DNA of 64,000 bases from JBBECE01 sp964574935. GTDB lineage: Bacteria; Pseudomonadota; Alphaproteobacteria; Rhizobiales; Devosiaceae. Position numbers and translations under genes: made by a program. The stretch covers positions 39,576 to 103,575 of the forward strand of contig CAZNOZ010000002.1 of assembly GCA_964574935.1 (NCBI GenBank), written 5' to 3'. The notes beneath the pieces are model-generated. The model saw nothing but the letters and a program-made list of their open reading frames with translations, had not been told where the DNA came from and ran no database searches. Below are positions 25,401 to 33,645 of this stretch, piece by piece; within the stretch, counting starts at the first letter, position 1; the number at the start of each line of letters is the position of its first letter.

Positions 25401-27232
25401 ATGGAAAGCAGCTCGCCCGGGGTGACCTTGTCGAGCTGCAAGGTCATGTCGTGGACCATTCGGTCGACGCCGTCGCGGGCGGTCACGACATAGGATCGTT
25501 CGTTGATCACCTGAAAGCCGAACCGCTCCAGCATCGGCACCCGTGCGCTGAGCGGGATTGGCGATTTCAGGTGGTAGATCTTCAGCGACACGGCGTTGTG
25601 GCGGCGCCGATGCGGCCCGAAGCCCAGCGCGATGTCGGACTCGTCGGTGAGGGTCTCGAAAGCGGCGATATCGACCAGCGCCTGCTCATGGGTGTAGGCC
25701 TCCTGGTAGGCGCTGGAGAACCCTTCCAGGTAGTTGGCGACAGAGGCGGGATCGGGGGCCGCCGACAGCAGCCGGTCTCCAAAGCTGCGGGCGAGATCGG
25801 CGACATCCGCCTCGAGCTCGGCGCGGTCGGGGCGTGGCGTCGGCCCGCCGTTGCGGCCGATGATAAAATGGACCGAGACCAGCTCTCCCTCGGGGAAGCT
25901 CGGATAGAAGGTCGACACCCGTCCGTCGTAGCGCGAAGCGAGATATTCGCCGACCCGGGCCCTCAGGGTCGAATCGTAGCGATCGCGCGGCAGGAAGGCG
26001 AAAACCGAAACGAAATTGTCGAACGGGTCGATGCGCGGCAGGACGCGCACCCGGGGCCGATCGGTCAGCGCCGCCATGACCGAGGCGTACTCGTAAAGCT
26101 CGTCGACGCCGATCTGGAACAGCTCGTCGCGGGAGTAGTTGTCGAGCGCGTTCATGAGCGCCTTGCCGGAGTGGCTGTTCGGGTTGAAGCCGGAACGGCG
26201 CATGACCTCGGCGATCTTCTGGCGCACCAGCGGCACCTCGGTATGGGGCGTGGCCAGCGACATCGACGTGAACAGGCCGAGCACCCTGAGCTCGCCGGAG
26301 GGGGTGCCGTCGTCCGCGTAGAGCTTGACCCCGATGTAGTCCATGTGCACGCGGCGGTGCACCTTCGCCTGGGCGTTGGCCTTCGTCACCAGGAGCGGCT
26401 CGGGCCCTTTCATGTAGGCCATGTGCTGCTCGGTGGTCTCGACATACTCGGCACCCTGGCGGATATATTTGAGGTTGGCGTCCTCGAGGATACCCAGGCC
26501 CGTCTCGGTGATCGGAACCACCGAGGTGGCGCCATCCTTGCTGACCAGCCGGTATTCGCGCATGCCGAGGAAGGTGAAGTTGTGGTCGGCCAGCCAGGCC
26601 AGGAAGTGCATCGCTTCCGACAGCGTGTTCGGGTCAACCCTGGGCGGCCTGTCGCGGCAGGACCGCACGACCTCTCCCAGCCGGGTCAGCATGGGGCGCC
26701 AGCCGCGGACCACCCGGCGGATGCGGACCATCACCTCATCCAGTTCGTCCCTGAGGGCGTTGATCGCGATTTCGTCGGCGATGCCGGTGACATGCACATG
26801 CACATGGCTGATGCGGTCGCCGCCGCTTCCTTCGGCGAGCACTTCGGGACCGCCCCGGCGTCGGCGGATCGGCAGGATCGGATGGGCGAGCAGGTTGACG
26901 GTGCCGCCCATGGCGCGAATCGCCAGCAGCGAGGAGTCGACCAGAAACGGCATGTCGTCGTTGAGAATGTCGATGACGCAGGTGCCCTTGGGCGCGCTGT
27001 CGCCCGGACGCCAGATATGGACCGCGTGGCGGCCGGCGGTGTGCTCGGCGAGAAACGCATAGCTCTGGCGGGCGATCGCGACGAACCCGTCGGGATCGTA
27101 GGGAACAAGGTCCTCGTCCTCGATCGTGTTGGCGAGGTGCGCCAGGAAGCGTGCGAAGTTTGCATCCTTGGCGCCCATCTCGCTGACGCGCTGGAGCAGC
27201 CTGGCTCTGGCTGGCGCCTCCTGTTCGGTCAT
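22460..27232 (-). CDS. gdhZ: NAD-specific glutamate dehydrogenase, large (180 kDa) type
   Basis: About 1590 residues, standard for the large bacterial NAD-GDH family (GdhZ in Caulobacter), which oxidatively deaminates glutamate to 2-oxoglutarate. Regulatory ACT-like regions occupy the N-terminal half. The catalytic region includes RGGLRWSDRPQDFRTEILGL and KNAVIVPVGAKGGFYPKQ with substrate-binding lysines, then GVGDMSGDVFGNGML, WFGGIGTYVAASGE and EGANLAVTQLGRIEFA. The start was placed at ATG 27232 (MTEQEAPARARLL), preceded by AGGGG; the open frame reaches a start at 27298 that would add a poorly conserved stretch. It overlaps the MFS gene downstream and is divergent from leuC. Confidence 0.96.
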   Translation of the reverse strand: MTEQEAPARARLLQRVSEMGAKDANFARFLAHLANTIEDEDLVPYDPDGFVAIARQSYAFLAEHTAGRHAVHIWRPGDSAPKGTCVIDILNDDMPFLVDSSLLAIRAMGGTVNLLAHPILPIRRRRGGPEVLAEGSGGDRISHVHVHVTGIADEIAINALRDELDEVMVRIRRVVRGWRPMLTRLGEVVRSCRDRPPRVDPNTLSEAMHFLAWLADHNFTFLGMREYRLVSKDGATSVVPITETGLGILEDANLKYIRQGAEYVETTEQHMAYMKGPEPLLVTKANAQAKVHRRVHMDYIGVKLYADDGTPSGELRVLGLFTSMSLATPHTEVPLVRQKIAEVMRRSGFNPNSHSGKALMNALDNYSRDELFQIGVDELYEYASVMAALTDRPRVRVLPRIDPFDNFVSVFAFLPRDRYDSTLRARVGEYLASRYDGRVSTFYPSFPEGELVSVHFIIGRNGGPTPRPDRAELEADVADLARSFGDRLLSAAPDPASVANYLEGFSSAYQEAYTHEQALVDIAAFETLTDESDIALGFGPHRRRHNAVSLKIYHLKSPIPLSARVPMLERFGFQVINERSYVVTARDGVDRMVHDMTLQLDKVTPGELLSMAGRIETAITATWNGIAENDGFNRLTIASTLKWDDASLVRAYGRYLHQIGIAYSQAYLATTLCAYPDIGHALVALFYARLDPAFEGDRAAAEEAARRAISERLDAITSIDDDRIIRRFVNLVDATLRTNFFQRPDGVHRPALALKLDAELVEGMPEPRPYREIWVYSPRVEGVHLRGGPIARGGLRWSDRPQDFRTEILGLVKAQMVKNAVIVPVGAKGGFYPKQTPAGASREEIAAEGVEAYKIFVGSLLDITDNLEADKLVRPDGVRCLDEDDPYLVVAADKGTAALSDTANAISESRGYWLSDAFASGGSAGYDHKKMGITARGAWEAVKRHFREMNHDIQATPFTVAGVGDMSGDVFGNGMLLSGQIRLLAAFDHRDIFIDPDPDPETGLAERRRLFEMDRSSWQDYDPARISAGGGVHSRSAKSVELGAEAREALNLGPGALTPNDVVSAILKADVDLLWFGGIGTYVAASGERDSDVGDRGNDPIRVKAPDVRAKVIGEGANLAVTQLGRIEFAAGGGRINSDAIDNSGGVNSSDLEVNIKIALGTLVRGSEMELAERNRFMFEMTDEVAALCLRNNYLQTLAISIAERQSARDIAFYAAMMRQLEAAGELSRAVEYLPDDAQLAEREAAGRGLTRPEIAVLLAYAKNTLETELVDSDVPDDPYLSAELDEYFPPMLGQAHPKTIRAHRLRREIIATVLANAMVNSAGPLFAFHQGNATGADAGQIAAAFAVARDSFGLDELSAAIDEMDNTVSGDTQLALYEEVHTLLDHQTTWFLRHADFSRGISEIVDQYRQGIGIVRDVLHSVLPEFVAKSVAAQAAGFVDGGTPRKLALRVAELSALTLASDVVSIAQVSEVPVRDATRAYFTILDTLHLGHVTELGGTVAVGNIYDRLALNRALTNMLRAQRELTIDVLSAPADSVDAALAQWHAARGVEIERTRQRIASIIEGTLTVSRLSVAAGLLSDLARGIGRG

Positions 27233-27398
27233 CGGCGACCCCTGGGCCGAATGTGGCCGCGCGAAGGCTAGCGCGGATGGGCTGACAAAAAAAGCCAAGC
27301 GCCGGCAACGGTGAACAGGTTGCTGGGTTCCACGATGCCTCGGCGCCCCAGGGTCAGGCCGGACACTTCCGGCATCGCGGGGGCGGGCCTGCTTCGTC

Positions 27399-27426
27399 TT
27401 GACCCGCCCGAAGCGTCAGGCATAGA
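27399..27426 (+). promoter_or_regulatory. Candidate promoter for leuC
   Basis: TTGACC (27399-27404), a 16-base spacer, and CATAGA (27421-27426), giving a leader of about 35 bases to the leuC ATG. The -35 matches consensus at 5 of 6 positions, the -10 at only 3 of 6. GGGCGGG and CCCGCCC at about 27383-27409 could form a hairpin overlapping the -35. The rest of the 236-base gdh-leuC gap holds nothing recognisable. Confidence 0.33.
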
Positions 27427-27468
27427 ACGAGCCCGGTTTCAGCCCCGGAAAGCCCCGACGAGCCGAAT

Positions 27469-28875
27469 ATGGCAGACCCGAAAACGTTGTACGACCGGAT
27501 CTGGGAGGATCATGTGGTCGCCGACAATGGCGACGGCACGGCGCTCATCTATATCGACCGGCATCTTGTGCACGAGGTGACCAGTCCGCAGGCGTTCGAG
27601 GGGCTCAGGGAAGCCGGCCGCTCGGTGCGCGTGCCCGAACGCACCCTGGCCGTGGTCGACCACAATGTGCCCACCTCCGACCGCTCGCATGGCATCGCCG
27701 ATCCCGAGAGCGCCCTGCAGGTGGAGACGCTGGCGCACAACGCCGCCGACTTCGGTATCGAATATTTCAACGAGCTCGACCGCCGGCAGGGGATCGTCCA
27801 CATCGTCGGACCGGAACAGGGCTTCACGCTGCCGGGGATGACGATCGTGTGCGGGGACAGCCACACCTCGACCCACGGCGCCTTCGGCGCGCTCGCCTAC
27901 GGCATCGGCACCTCCGACGTCGAGCATGTGCTGGCGACCCAGACACTGAGCCAGTCGAAGTCGAAGAACATGCGGGTCTGCGTCGAGGGGCAACTGCCGG
28001 AGGGGGTCACCGCCAAGGACGTCATCTTGTCCATCATCGGCGAGATCGGCACCGCCGGGGGGACGGGTCACGTGCTCGAATATGCCGGCTCCGCCATTCG
28101 CTCGCTGTCGATGGAAGGGCGGATGACGGTGTGCAACATGTCGATCGAGGGCGGCGCGCGGGCCGGGCTGATCGCATCGGACGAGACGACGTTTGCCTAT
28201 ATCGCCGACCGGCCGAGGGCCCCCAGGGGCAAGGCGCTGGAGATGGCGATCGACTACTGGCGGACGCTGAAGAGCGATGAGGACGCCCACTTCGACCGCG
28301 ACGTCACGCTCGACGCTGCGAGCCTGCCGCCCGTGGTCACCTGGGGCTCCAGCCCCGAAGACGTGGTTTCGGTCACCGGCGAGGTGCCCGACCCCGAGCT
28401 GATCGAGGATCCGCACCGGCGGGCCTCCAAAAAGCGGGCGCTCGAGTATATGGGGCTGAGCCCCGGCACGAAGATCACCGACATCAGACTCGACCGGGTG
28501 TTTCTGGGCTCGTGCACCAACTCGCGGATCGAGGATCTGCGCGCCGCGGCCGCCATCGTGCGCGGTCACACGGTGGCCGAGTCGGTCGATGCCATGGTGG
28601 TGCCGGGTTCGGGACTGGTCAAAGCCCAGGCGGAGGCCGAGGGGCTCGACCGGATTTTCATCGAGGCCGGGTTCGACTGGCGGGAACCGGGTTGCTCGAT
28701 GTGCCTGGCGATGAACGCCGATCGGCTGAAGCCCGAAGAGCGTTGCGCGTCGACCTCGAACCGCAATTTCGAAGGGCGGCAGGGCTTCAAGGGGCGCACC
28801 CATCTGGTCTCGCCGGCGATGGCGGCGGCGGCGGCGATTGCCGGGCGGTTCGTCGATATCCGCGAGTGGCGGTGA
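27469..28875 (+). CDS. leuC: 3-isopropylmalate dehydratase large subunit
   Basis: 468 residues, aconitase family [4Fe-4S] subunit that isomerises 2- to 3-isopropylmalate in leucine synthesis with LeuD (32931-33536). Seen: LYDRIWEDHVV, IDRHLVHEVTSPQAFEGLR, TLAVVDHNVPTSDR, VCGDSHTSTHGAFGALA, a cluster Cys in FLGSCTNSRIEDLR (about 345-358), the other two in WREPGCSMCLAMN (about 403-415), and CASTSNRNFEGRQG. leuC and leuD are separated by about 4 kb of unrelated genes rather than adjacent. The stop is followed within 20 bases by the zincin start. Confidence 0.97.
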   Translation: MADPKTLYDRIWEDHVVADNGDGTALIYIDRHLVHEVTSPQAFEGLREAGRSVRVPERTLAVVDHNVPTSDRSHGIADPESALQVETLAHNAADFGIEYFNELDRRQGIVHIVGPEQGFTLPGMTIVCGDSHTSTHGAFGALAYGIGTSDVEHVLATQTLSQSKSKNMRVCVEGQLPEGVTAKDVILSIIGEIGTAGGTGHVLEYAGSAIRSLSMEGRMTVCNMSIEGGARAGLIASDETTFAYIADRPRAPRGKALEMAIDYWRTLKSDEDAHFDRDVTLDAASLPPVVTWGSSPEDVVSVTGEVPDPELIEDPHRRASKKRALEYMGLSPGTKITDIRLDRVFLGSCTNSRIEDLRAAAAIVRGHTVAESVDAMVVPGSGLVKAQAEAEGLDRIFIEAGFDWREPGCSMCLAMNADRLKPEERCASTSNRNFEGRQGFKGRTHLVSPAMAAAAAIAGRFVDIREWR

Positions 28876-28892
28876 CGCGAGGCAATGGGGAC

Positions 28893-29306
28893 GTGGCGGC
28901 CGTCGATTGGGCCGGACGGTCGGCGCCGACGCTCGCCGAATTCGAGGCGATCGCGCGCGCCGCGTTCGAGGCGCTGCCGCTGGAATTCCGCAAGTTCGTC
29001 GATGAGGTGCCGTTCTTCGTGGCCGACTTTGCCGAGGACGAGGTGCTCGATGATCTCGGTTTGGAGTCTCCCTTCGAGCTGATGGGGCTGTTTGAAGGCG
29101 TCGGGATGGCCCAGGAGGGGGCGGACCCCGCCACCGGGCAGATGCCCAACCGGATCTGGCTGTATCGCCGCCCGATCCTCGACTACTGGGCCGAGCACGA
29201 GGATACGCTGGGCGTCGTCATCGCGCACGTGCTGGTGCACGAGATCGGGCATCATTTCGGCTTCTCCGACGAGGACATGGAAGCAATCGAGAACGGACCG
29301 CGATGA
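28893..29306 (+). CDS. Small zincin-like metallopeptidase family protein (DUF1025 type)
   Basis: About 137 residues from GTG 28893, with GGGG about 6 bases upstream; GTGs at 28872 or 28866 are alternatives overlapping the leuC end. Conserved blocks are VDWAGRSAPTLAEFEAIARAAF, a VEDFAEDE-like segment (VADFAEDEVLDDLGL), ESPFELMGLFEG and the minimal zinc motif HEIGHHFGF followed by SDEDM. This is the small zincin_1/DUF1025 family, of unknown substrate and without signal peptide, presumably cytosolic. The stop overlaps the next start (ATGA at 29303). All catalytic residues of the HExxH motif are intact. Confidence 0.85.
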   Translation: MAAVDWAGRSAPTLAEFEAIARAAFEALPLEFRKFVDEVPFFVADFAEDEVLDDLGLESPFELMGLFEGVGMAQEGADPATGQMPNRIWLYRRPILDYWAEHEDTLGVVIAHVLVHEIGHHFGFSDEDMEAIENGPR

Positions 29307-29932
29307 GGTGGCGGGTGGCGCTGTCGTCGGTCGTGGTGGCGCTTGTGACGATCATCGCCACGCCGGGGCGCGCCGAGGCGCCGGTGCTGTCGGGCGTCCC
29401 CTGTCCGGCCGAACCAAAGCTGTCGCTGTCGGCTTACGATGTGTTCCGGCTCGAGCATCTCACAAGCAGTCGTACGCGCGGGCTGGCCGGGGCGGCGAAT
29501 GCCGGAAGCGCTGTCGACCGGGCCGTCGTGGCGGGCCTTTTTGAAGCCGGGCTGGCGCCTCTCGCCAGCGTTGCCGTGGGGCATTACCGATGCCGCACGA
29601 TCAAGATGGGCGGACCGGTGCCGCTGACCATTTATGACTGGTTCGAATGCGAGATCACGGCGCTCGGCGCCGGCTTCCGGATCGAGAAGCTCACCGGTTC
29701 GCAGCGGCTGTCGGGGACGCTGACCCCGGCCGGCGACGGGCTCGCCTATCGCGGCGCCCTGCACTACCGGGAGGAGGCGCCGCGTCCCTACGAGGGGGTT
29801 TCCGAGCGCGATCAGGTGGGGTGTCTTGTCAGGCAGTTCGAAGACGGCGGCTCGTTGATCCTGGAGCTGCCCTACCCGCGCTTCGAGAGCGCCCATGACG
29901 TGCTGGAGCTGAAACCGGCCGGCAGCCGCTGA
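29303..29932 (+). CDS. DUF4893-like periplasmic protein
   Basis: 209 residues with an N-terminal signal peptide (hydrophobic core VALSSVVVALVTIIATPG, probable cleavage near AEA at about 24-27). The mature part has GHYRCRTIKMGGPVPLTIYDWFECEI, the recognisable core of DUF4893 proteins, then RIEKLTGSQRLSGTL and YPRFESAHDVLEL. Three cysteines in the mature protein could form a disulfide. Function unknown. It overlaps the zincin gene by 4 bases and is convergent with the ClpP-fold protein gene 3 bases away. Confidence 0.75.
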   Translation: MRWRVALSSVVVALVTIIATPGRAEAPVLSGVPCPAEPKLSLSAYDVFRLEHLTSSRTRGLAGAANAGSAVDRAVVAGLFEAGLAPLASVAVGHYRCRTIKMGGPVPLTIYDWFECEITALGAGFRIEKLTGSQRLSGTLTPAGDGLAYRGALHYREEAPRPYEGVSERDQVGCLVRQFEDGGSLILELPYPRFESAHDVLELKPAGSR

Positions 29933-29934
29933 CC

Positions 29935-30651
29935 TCAGCCCGCGATTTCGGTCGCGAGTTCGAATGCCATCAGTTCGTCGGTGGTGAAATAGTAGAGCCG
30001 GTCGGGCGGCGTCTCGAGCGCATGCACCCAGACCTCCGGATCGATCCCCATTTCGTCGAGGTGCCGGGCGATGCGGGCGGTGGTGGTCTGGGCATCCGAC
30101 ATCGCCCGCGCAGGCCCGGGCAATGTGTCGCCGCTCGCGAAGACCTGATGGACGCCGATGACCGCCTCGGGGCCGGCCTTTCGTTCGATGCCGCCGGCGA
30201 AGATCAGGGGGCACGACGAGGCGCAAAAGTCCCCGTCGGCGACCTCGGTGGCGAATTCGCCTTCGCGCAGCATCTTCGAAATGGCCAGCGCGTCCTCGAC
30301 CGAGCCGCCGGGGGAATTCAGCCGGACGACGCGCACATACTCGCCCCGCTCGGCGATTTCGGCGCCGAACCGCTCGGCGGCGCCACGGTCGATCGTGCCT
30401 TCGAGCAAGAGCACGCCTCCCGGCTTGAGGCTGATCGTGAGGGGGGCGAGCAGTGTGTCCTTGTCGGCCCTAATCCGCTCGCCGGGCAAGAAGGCGGGGA
30501 CCGCCGGGTCGTCGCCGGGGCGGTCGATCGCCGGCAGGATGGCGGGGGCGTTGATGCCAGGCTGGATGGGCTGGCTGGCCTTGAGGGAATCGAAGTCTAG
30601 CCACAACGTCGCGGCGGCCCCGCCCAGCAGGGCATAGAAGACGAACTGCAT
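29935..30651 (-). CDS. Membrane-anchored ClpP/crotonase-fold protein (COG3904-like)
   Basis: About 238 residues from ATG 30651. A signal anchor (MQFVFYALLGGAAATLWLDF) precedes a ClpP-like domain in the periplasm. Seen: GGVLLLEGTID, VVRLNSPGGSVEDALAISKML (oxyanion-type GGS), DFCASSCPLIFAGG with Ser in the position of a serine-protease nucleophile, and GVHQVF with a candidate His. This resembles the COG3904 predicted periplasmic proteins, related to SppA/ClpP. The reading frame is open further upstream: TTG 30723 is plausible, while GTGs at 30795 and 30807 would overlap the previous gene heavily. Probable operon with the membrane protein upstream. Confidence 0.75.
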   Translation of the reverse strand: MQFVFYALLGGAAATLWLDFDSLKASQPIQPGINAPAILPAIDRPGDDPAVPAFLPGERIRADKDTLLAPLTISLKPGGVLLLEGTIDRGAAERFGAEIAERGEYVRVVRLNSPGGSVEDALAISKMLREGEFATEVADGDFCASSCPLIFAGGIERKAGPEAVIGVHQVFASGDTLPGPARAMSDAQTTTARIARHLDEMGIDPEVWVHALETPPDRLYYFTTDELMAFELATEIAG

Positions 30652-30730
30652 GATTGCGCCGTCGTCGAGCCAGCGCCAGGGGCGGCGCGGAGGCCGGCGC
30701 CCGTCTGCGGTGGCGGCGCTCAAAGCCGGT

Positions 30731-32077
30731 TCACGAATTGGGGCGCCCGCGCTTGGCGGGATCGAGCGGGGTGACAGTGGTGTCGTCCTGGGCACCGCCG
30801 GTGGCACTGCCCGGGGTCGGCTGCTGCCGTTCGGGTGGCGCCTCGGTCTGGGCGGGAGCGGGTTCTTCGAGTTCGTCGGCGTGTTCGTCCCCGAGGGTCA
30901 TTTCGCGATAAAGGGCCACAGAGCGCATCATCTCGGCGGCGGTGATCCGGTCGGCGAGATCGAGGGCCCGGGCTTCGCGGCTGGCGGCCGAATAGACGAC
31001 CGAGAGCACGAAAACCAACACAACCGGCAGCAGGTCGATGGAGATGGCGCCGGCCCAGGAGGGCACGAAATCGGCGGCGTAGATGATGACGGCCTCGGCG
31101 GTCGAGAGCGGCACGAAGCGGCGCGGGGCGACTTCGGGCTGCGCGAGGATCTTGCCGGCGGCGGTCGAGAGCGCCTCGGACTGTGCCTGGACCGAGGTGA
31201 ACACCCGCGCCATCACCTGGTCCTGGCGCTGGACCAGATCGGCGGTGCCGCCGTCCGCGACCGGGGCGATGAATCCGAGCGACAGGTCCTCGGCGGCGCG
31301 CTCGACCGAAGAGGCGACCGATGTCTCCTCCAACGCCGCGACCACCCCGGTGAGCGCCACGGCCTCGGCGGCAAACTTGTCGGCGCGCGGCTGCACGTCG
31401 CCGGGAGCGGAAACGAGTTCGCGCATGGTGGCCAGATGCGCCGAGCCGGAGGCGAACAGATCCGCGACGGTATCGCGGGAGGAGACGATGGAGTCGCCCA
31501 GCCCGTTGAGCTGTGCGGACATCTGGGAAAGAAGCTGCACCACCGAGCCGGCGCCGGAGGTACCGGTCAAGGCGCCGGAGGCGCGCTCCTCGGCCGCCAG
31601 CCGCGAGAAGCGTTCGGAGGCGCGCTGCACGTCGGGCAGCAGCGACTGGGCGCCCAACGCGTTCGAATGGGCCTGGTCGAGGTCCGCGGAATAACCCTCC
31701 AGGGTGGTTGCCAGATGCTGCTCGAGGGCTGCCGAGCCGGCGAGCGCGGCCGCGTTGAGCCACGAGGACATGGCCACGATCATCAGCGAGCCGATCACCA
31801 TGATGCCGCCGAGCGCCCAACGGCGGCCGGCGTCGCGGATGAGCGGCACAAAGCGCAACATGTATGTCCAGAAGGCGTAGATGCCGACCGAGACGGCGGT
31901 CGAGTAGATGATAGCGGCGAAGAAGACGAGATTGGCGTCGCCGTCCAGAAGCGAGCGCACGCCGAGATAGGTGTAGACGCCGCTCGCCAGCGCCAGCACC
32001 GCCAGCGCGAAGCGGGTCATGGTCTCCAGCGACTTGACGCCTTCCCTCAGGCGCGCGGCATTGTTGGCATTGAGCAT
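30731..32077 (-). CDS. Uncharacterised membrane protein with large periplasmic helical domain
   Basis: 448 residues, not recognised. Hydrophobic segments at about 21-43, 49-78 (possibly two short passes) and 88-108 are followed by a long hydrophilic, Ala/Ser/Glu-rich alpha-helical region (about 109-345), one more membrane helix (about 346-366) and a Pro/Glu/Gln-rich tail. The central region has heptad-like stretches (VVQLLSQMSAQLNGLGDSIV), as in chemoreceptor ligand domains, but no HAMP or signalling hairpin follows. Located 80 bases upstream of the ClpP-fold gene on the same strand. Start at ATG 32077. It may be a scaffold or substrate of the neighbouring protease-like protein; that is speculation. 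Confidence 0.7.
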   Translation of the reverse strand: MLNANNAARLREGVKSLETMTRFALAVLALASGVYTYLGVRSLLDGDANLVFFAAIIYSTAVSVGIYAFWTYMLRFVPLIRDAGRRWALGGIMVIGSLMIVAMSSWLNAAALAGSAALEQHLATTLEGYSADLDQAHSNALGAQSLLPDVQRASERFSRLAAEERASGALTGTSGAGSVVQLLSQMSAQLNGLGDSIVSSRDTVADLFASGSAHLATMRELVSAPGDVQPRADKFAAEAVALTGVVAALEETSVASSVERAAEDLSLGFIAPVADGGTADLVQRQDQVMARVFTSVQAQSEALSTAAGKILAQPEVAPRRFVPLSTAEAVIIYAADFVPSWAGAISIDLLPVVLVFVLSVVYSAASREARALDLADRITAAEMMRSVALYREMTLGDEHADELEEPAPAQTEAPPERQQPTPGSATGGAQDDTTVTPLDPAKRGRPNS

Positions 32078-32161
32078 CGGGAACTCCGCCTGGAGCTATC
32101 CAAAAGGTTAACAAATCCTTGCCGCCAGAAGGAGACCAAAAAAGGGCCGCCAAACCTCGCC

Positions 32162-32791
32162 CTACATAGCGGCGAGCTGGCGCAGGACCCTTTCGAGGCG
32201 TTTGCGCTTGGGCGGCTGGTGAATGCCGACGAGGCGCGCCTCGAGAACCTTTGCGAGTTCCTTGGGGTCGTTGTGTGCCGCCGCCGCGAGGGCCTTTTCG
32301 GCGTACATCGGGGTCTGGTTGACGGCGCTCGTCCCCAGCGCAGCCAGAAGCCGGGGCCAAGTAGCGGCCTGATGGGCGGGCGAGGCGGACAGCGTCGCCA
32401 GGATCGAGAAGGCGGCGTCCTTGGCGATGACGGAGGAGCGGTCGGCGGCGCCGAGAACCTCGTCGAGGCGGGCGGCGACGGTATCGGGCCGAGCCACGGT
32501 GATGGCCGCGATTGCGCTCAGGGCGCCCCAGATCATGCGGTTGTTGCGTGAGTTCAGGGCGGCAAAGAACGCGGCGGCGTGCGGCGCGATCAGCTCGGGG
32601 CGGCGCTCGCCGATCTCGTAGAGCGACTTGATGGCGTCGTTGGCGACCGATTGCGGCGCGCTGCCGATCGCCCCGGCGAGTTCGGCAATCGCAGCGGCGC
32701 CGCCGGAATGCGCCAGCTCTTCGGCGAGTTCGACGTTGGGCACCTCGTCGCGACGGCCGCGGGCGGTGGCCAGCCTTTCGAGAACGCTCAT
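32162..32791 (-). CDS. HEAT-repeat-like adaptor protein
   Basis: About 209 residues from ATG 32791, which has AAGGAAGGG about 11 bases upstream; a GTG at 32803 would sit on top of that site. The protein is all-helical with repeated ALxALA-type helices: SGGAAAIAELAGAIGSA, NDAIKSLYEIGERRP, NRMIWGALSAIAAIT, KDAAFSILATLSA, AEKALAAAAHND. This spacing is typical of HEAT/ARM repeats used for protein binding, and the C-terminus is basic. Function unknown. After the stop, a short GGGC/GCCC stem with an 11-base loop is followed by six U residues (32143-32138), possibly a weak terminator. Confidence 0.72.
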   Translation of the reverse strand: MSVLERLATARGRRDEVPNVELAEELAHSGGAAAIAELAGAIGSAPQSVANDAIKSLYEIGERRPELIAPHAAAFFAALNSRNNRMIWGALSAIAAITVARPDTVAARLDEVLGAADRSSVIAKDAAFSILATLSASPAHQAATWPRLLAALGTSAVNQTPMYAEKALAAAAHNDPKELAKVLEARLVGIHQPPKRKRLERVLRQLAAM

Positions 32792-32930
32792 CGTGTTTTC
32801 CACCCTTCCTTGTCGGCTGCCGATAACATGGTGGAGGGCCGAAGTCGCGCAAGACCCAGGCGACCGGGTTGCTTGACCCCCGTTGGCGCTTGCGCCATGA
32901 AGCGCTCGAAACCGAGAGACCGGGCATCAG

Positions 32931-33536
32931 ATGGACAGGTTCACCACGCTCACCGGGGTCGCCGCGCCGCTGCCGATCGTCAATGTCGACACCGACATGA
33001 TCATCCCCAAGCAGTATCTGAAGACGATCAAGCGCACCGGGCTCGGCACGGCGCTGTTCGCGGAGATGCGCTACACCGAGGACGGCGGCGAAAACCCGGA
33101 TTTCGTGCTCAACAAGCCCGCCTACCGGGACGCCAAGATCATGGTGGCCGGCGACAATTTCGGCTGTGGATCGTCGCGCGAGCACGCCCCCTGGGCGCTC
33201 AGGGATTTCGGGATCACCTGCGTGATTTCGACGAGCTTCGCGGACATCTTTTACAACAACTGCTTCCAGAACGGCATTCTGCCGATCCAGGTGAGCCCCG
33301 ACGAGCTGGCCAAGCTGATGGACGACGCCGAGCGCGGCGCCAACGCGACGCTGACGATCGATCTGGAGGCGCAGACGATCCGCGGGCCGGACGGCGGCAC
33401 CATTCATTTCGTCATCGACCCCTCGCGCAAGCAGGCGCTGCTCGAAGGGCTCGACCATATCGGGGTGACGCTCGGCAAAGCCGATGCGATTTCCAGTTTC
33501 GAGTCGAAAATGCACGAAAGCCGGCCCTGGGTCTGA
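32931..33536 (+). CDS. leuD: 3-isopropylmalate dehydratase small subunit
   Basis: 201 residues, the swivelling subunit paired with LeuC. Seen: FTTLTGVAAPLPIVNVDTDMIIPKQYLK at the N-terminus, then AGDNFGCGSSREHAPWAL, STSFADIFYNNCFQNGILPI and the C-terminal LEGLDHIGVTLGKADAI. Length and motifs are standard. leuB follows 109 bases downstream, giving a leuDB pair distant from leuC. The gap before leuB carries no obvious terminator. Confidence 0.97.
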   Translation: MDRFTTLTGVAAPLPIVNVDTDMIIPKQYLKTIKRTGLGTALFAEMRYTEDGGENPDFVLNKPAYRDAKIMVAGDNFGCGSSREHAPWALRDFGITCVISTSFADIFYNNCFQNGILPIQVSPDELAKLMDDAERGANATLTIDLEAQTIRGPDGGTIHFVIDPSRKQALLEGLDHIGVTLGKADAISSFESKMHESRPWV

Positions 33537-33645
33537 GCGGGACAGGATCCGATATCAGGCCGGCCACGACAGCGGTCATATCGTCTGCCCGATGCCTGAC
33601 CGGCGGGCTTGAGCCGCGTCTCCCGTTGAGAAAGGCCATTCCGAA

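Noticed and set aside
22454..27271. Open frame of about 1600 codons on the plus strand opposite the glutamate dehydrogenase gene
   Set aside because: It is the antisense shadow of a GC-rich gene: His/Asp/Gly/Arg-rich, without domains, and the minus strand encodes all motifs of NAD-GDH.
27311..27468. Leucine-rich leader peptide for leuC attenuation
   Set aside because: The frame starting near 27339 has only a few Leu codons, runs on past the leuC start without a stop, and no terminator-antiterminator pair is seen.
30720..33515. Frame of more than 900 codons on the minus strand crossing leuD, the HEAT gene and the membrane protein
   Set aside because: It spans opposite-strand leuD and frame-shifted parts of two better-supported proteins; composition is Arg-rich and repetitive.
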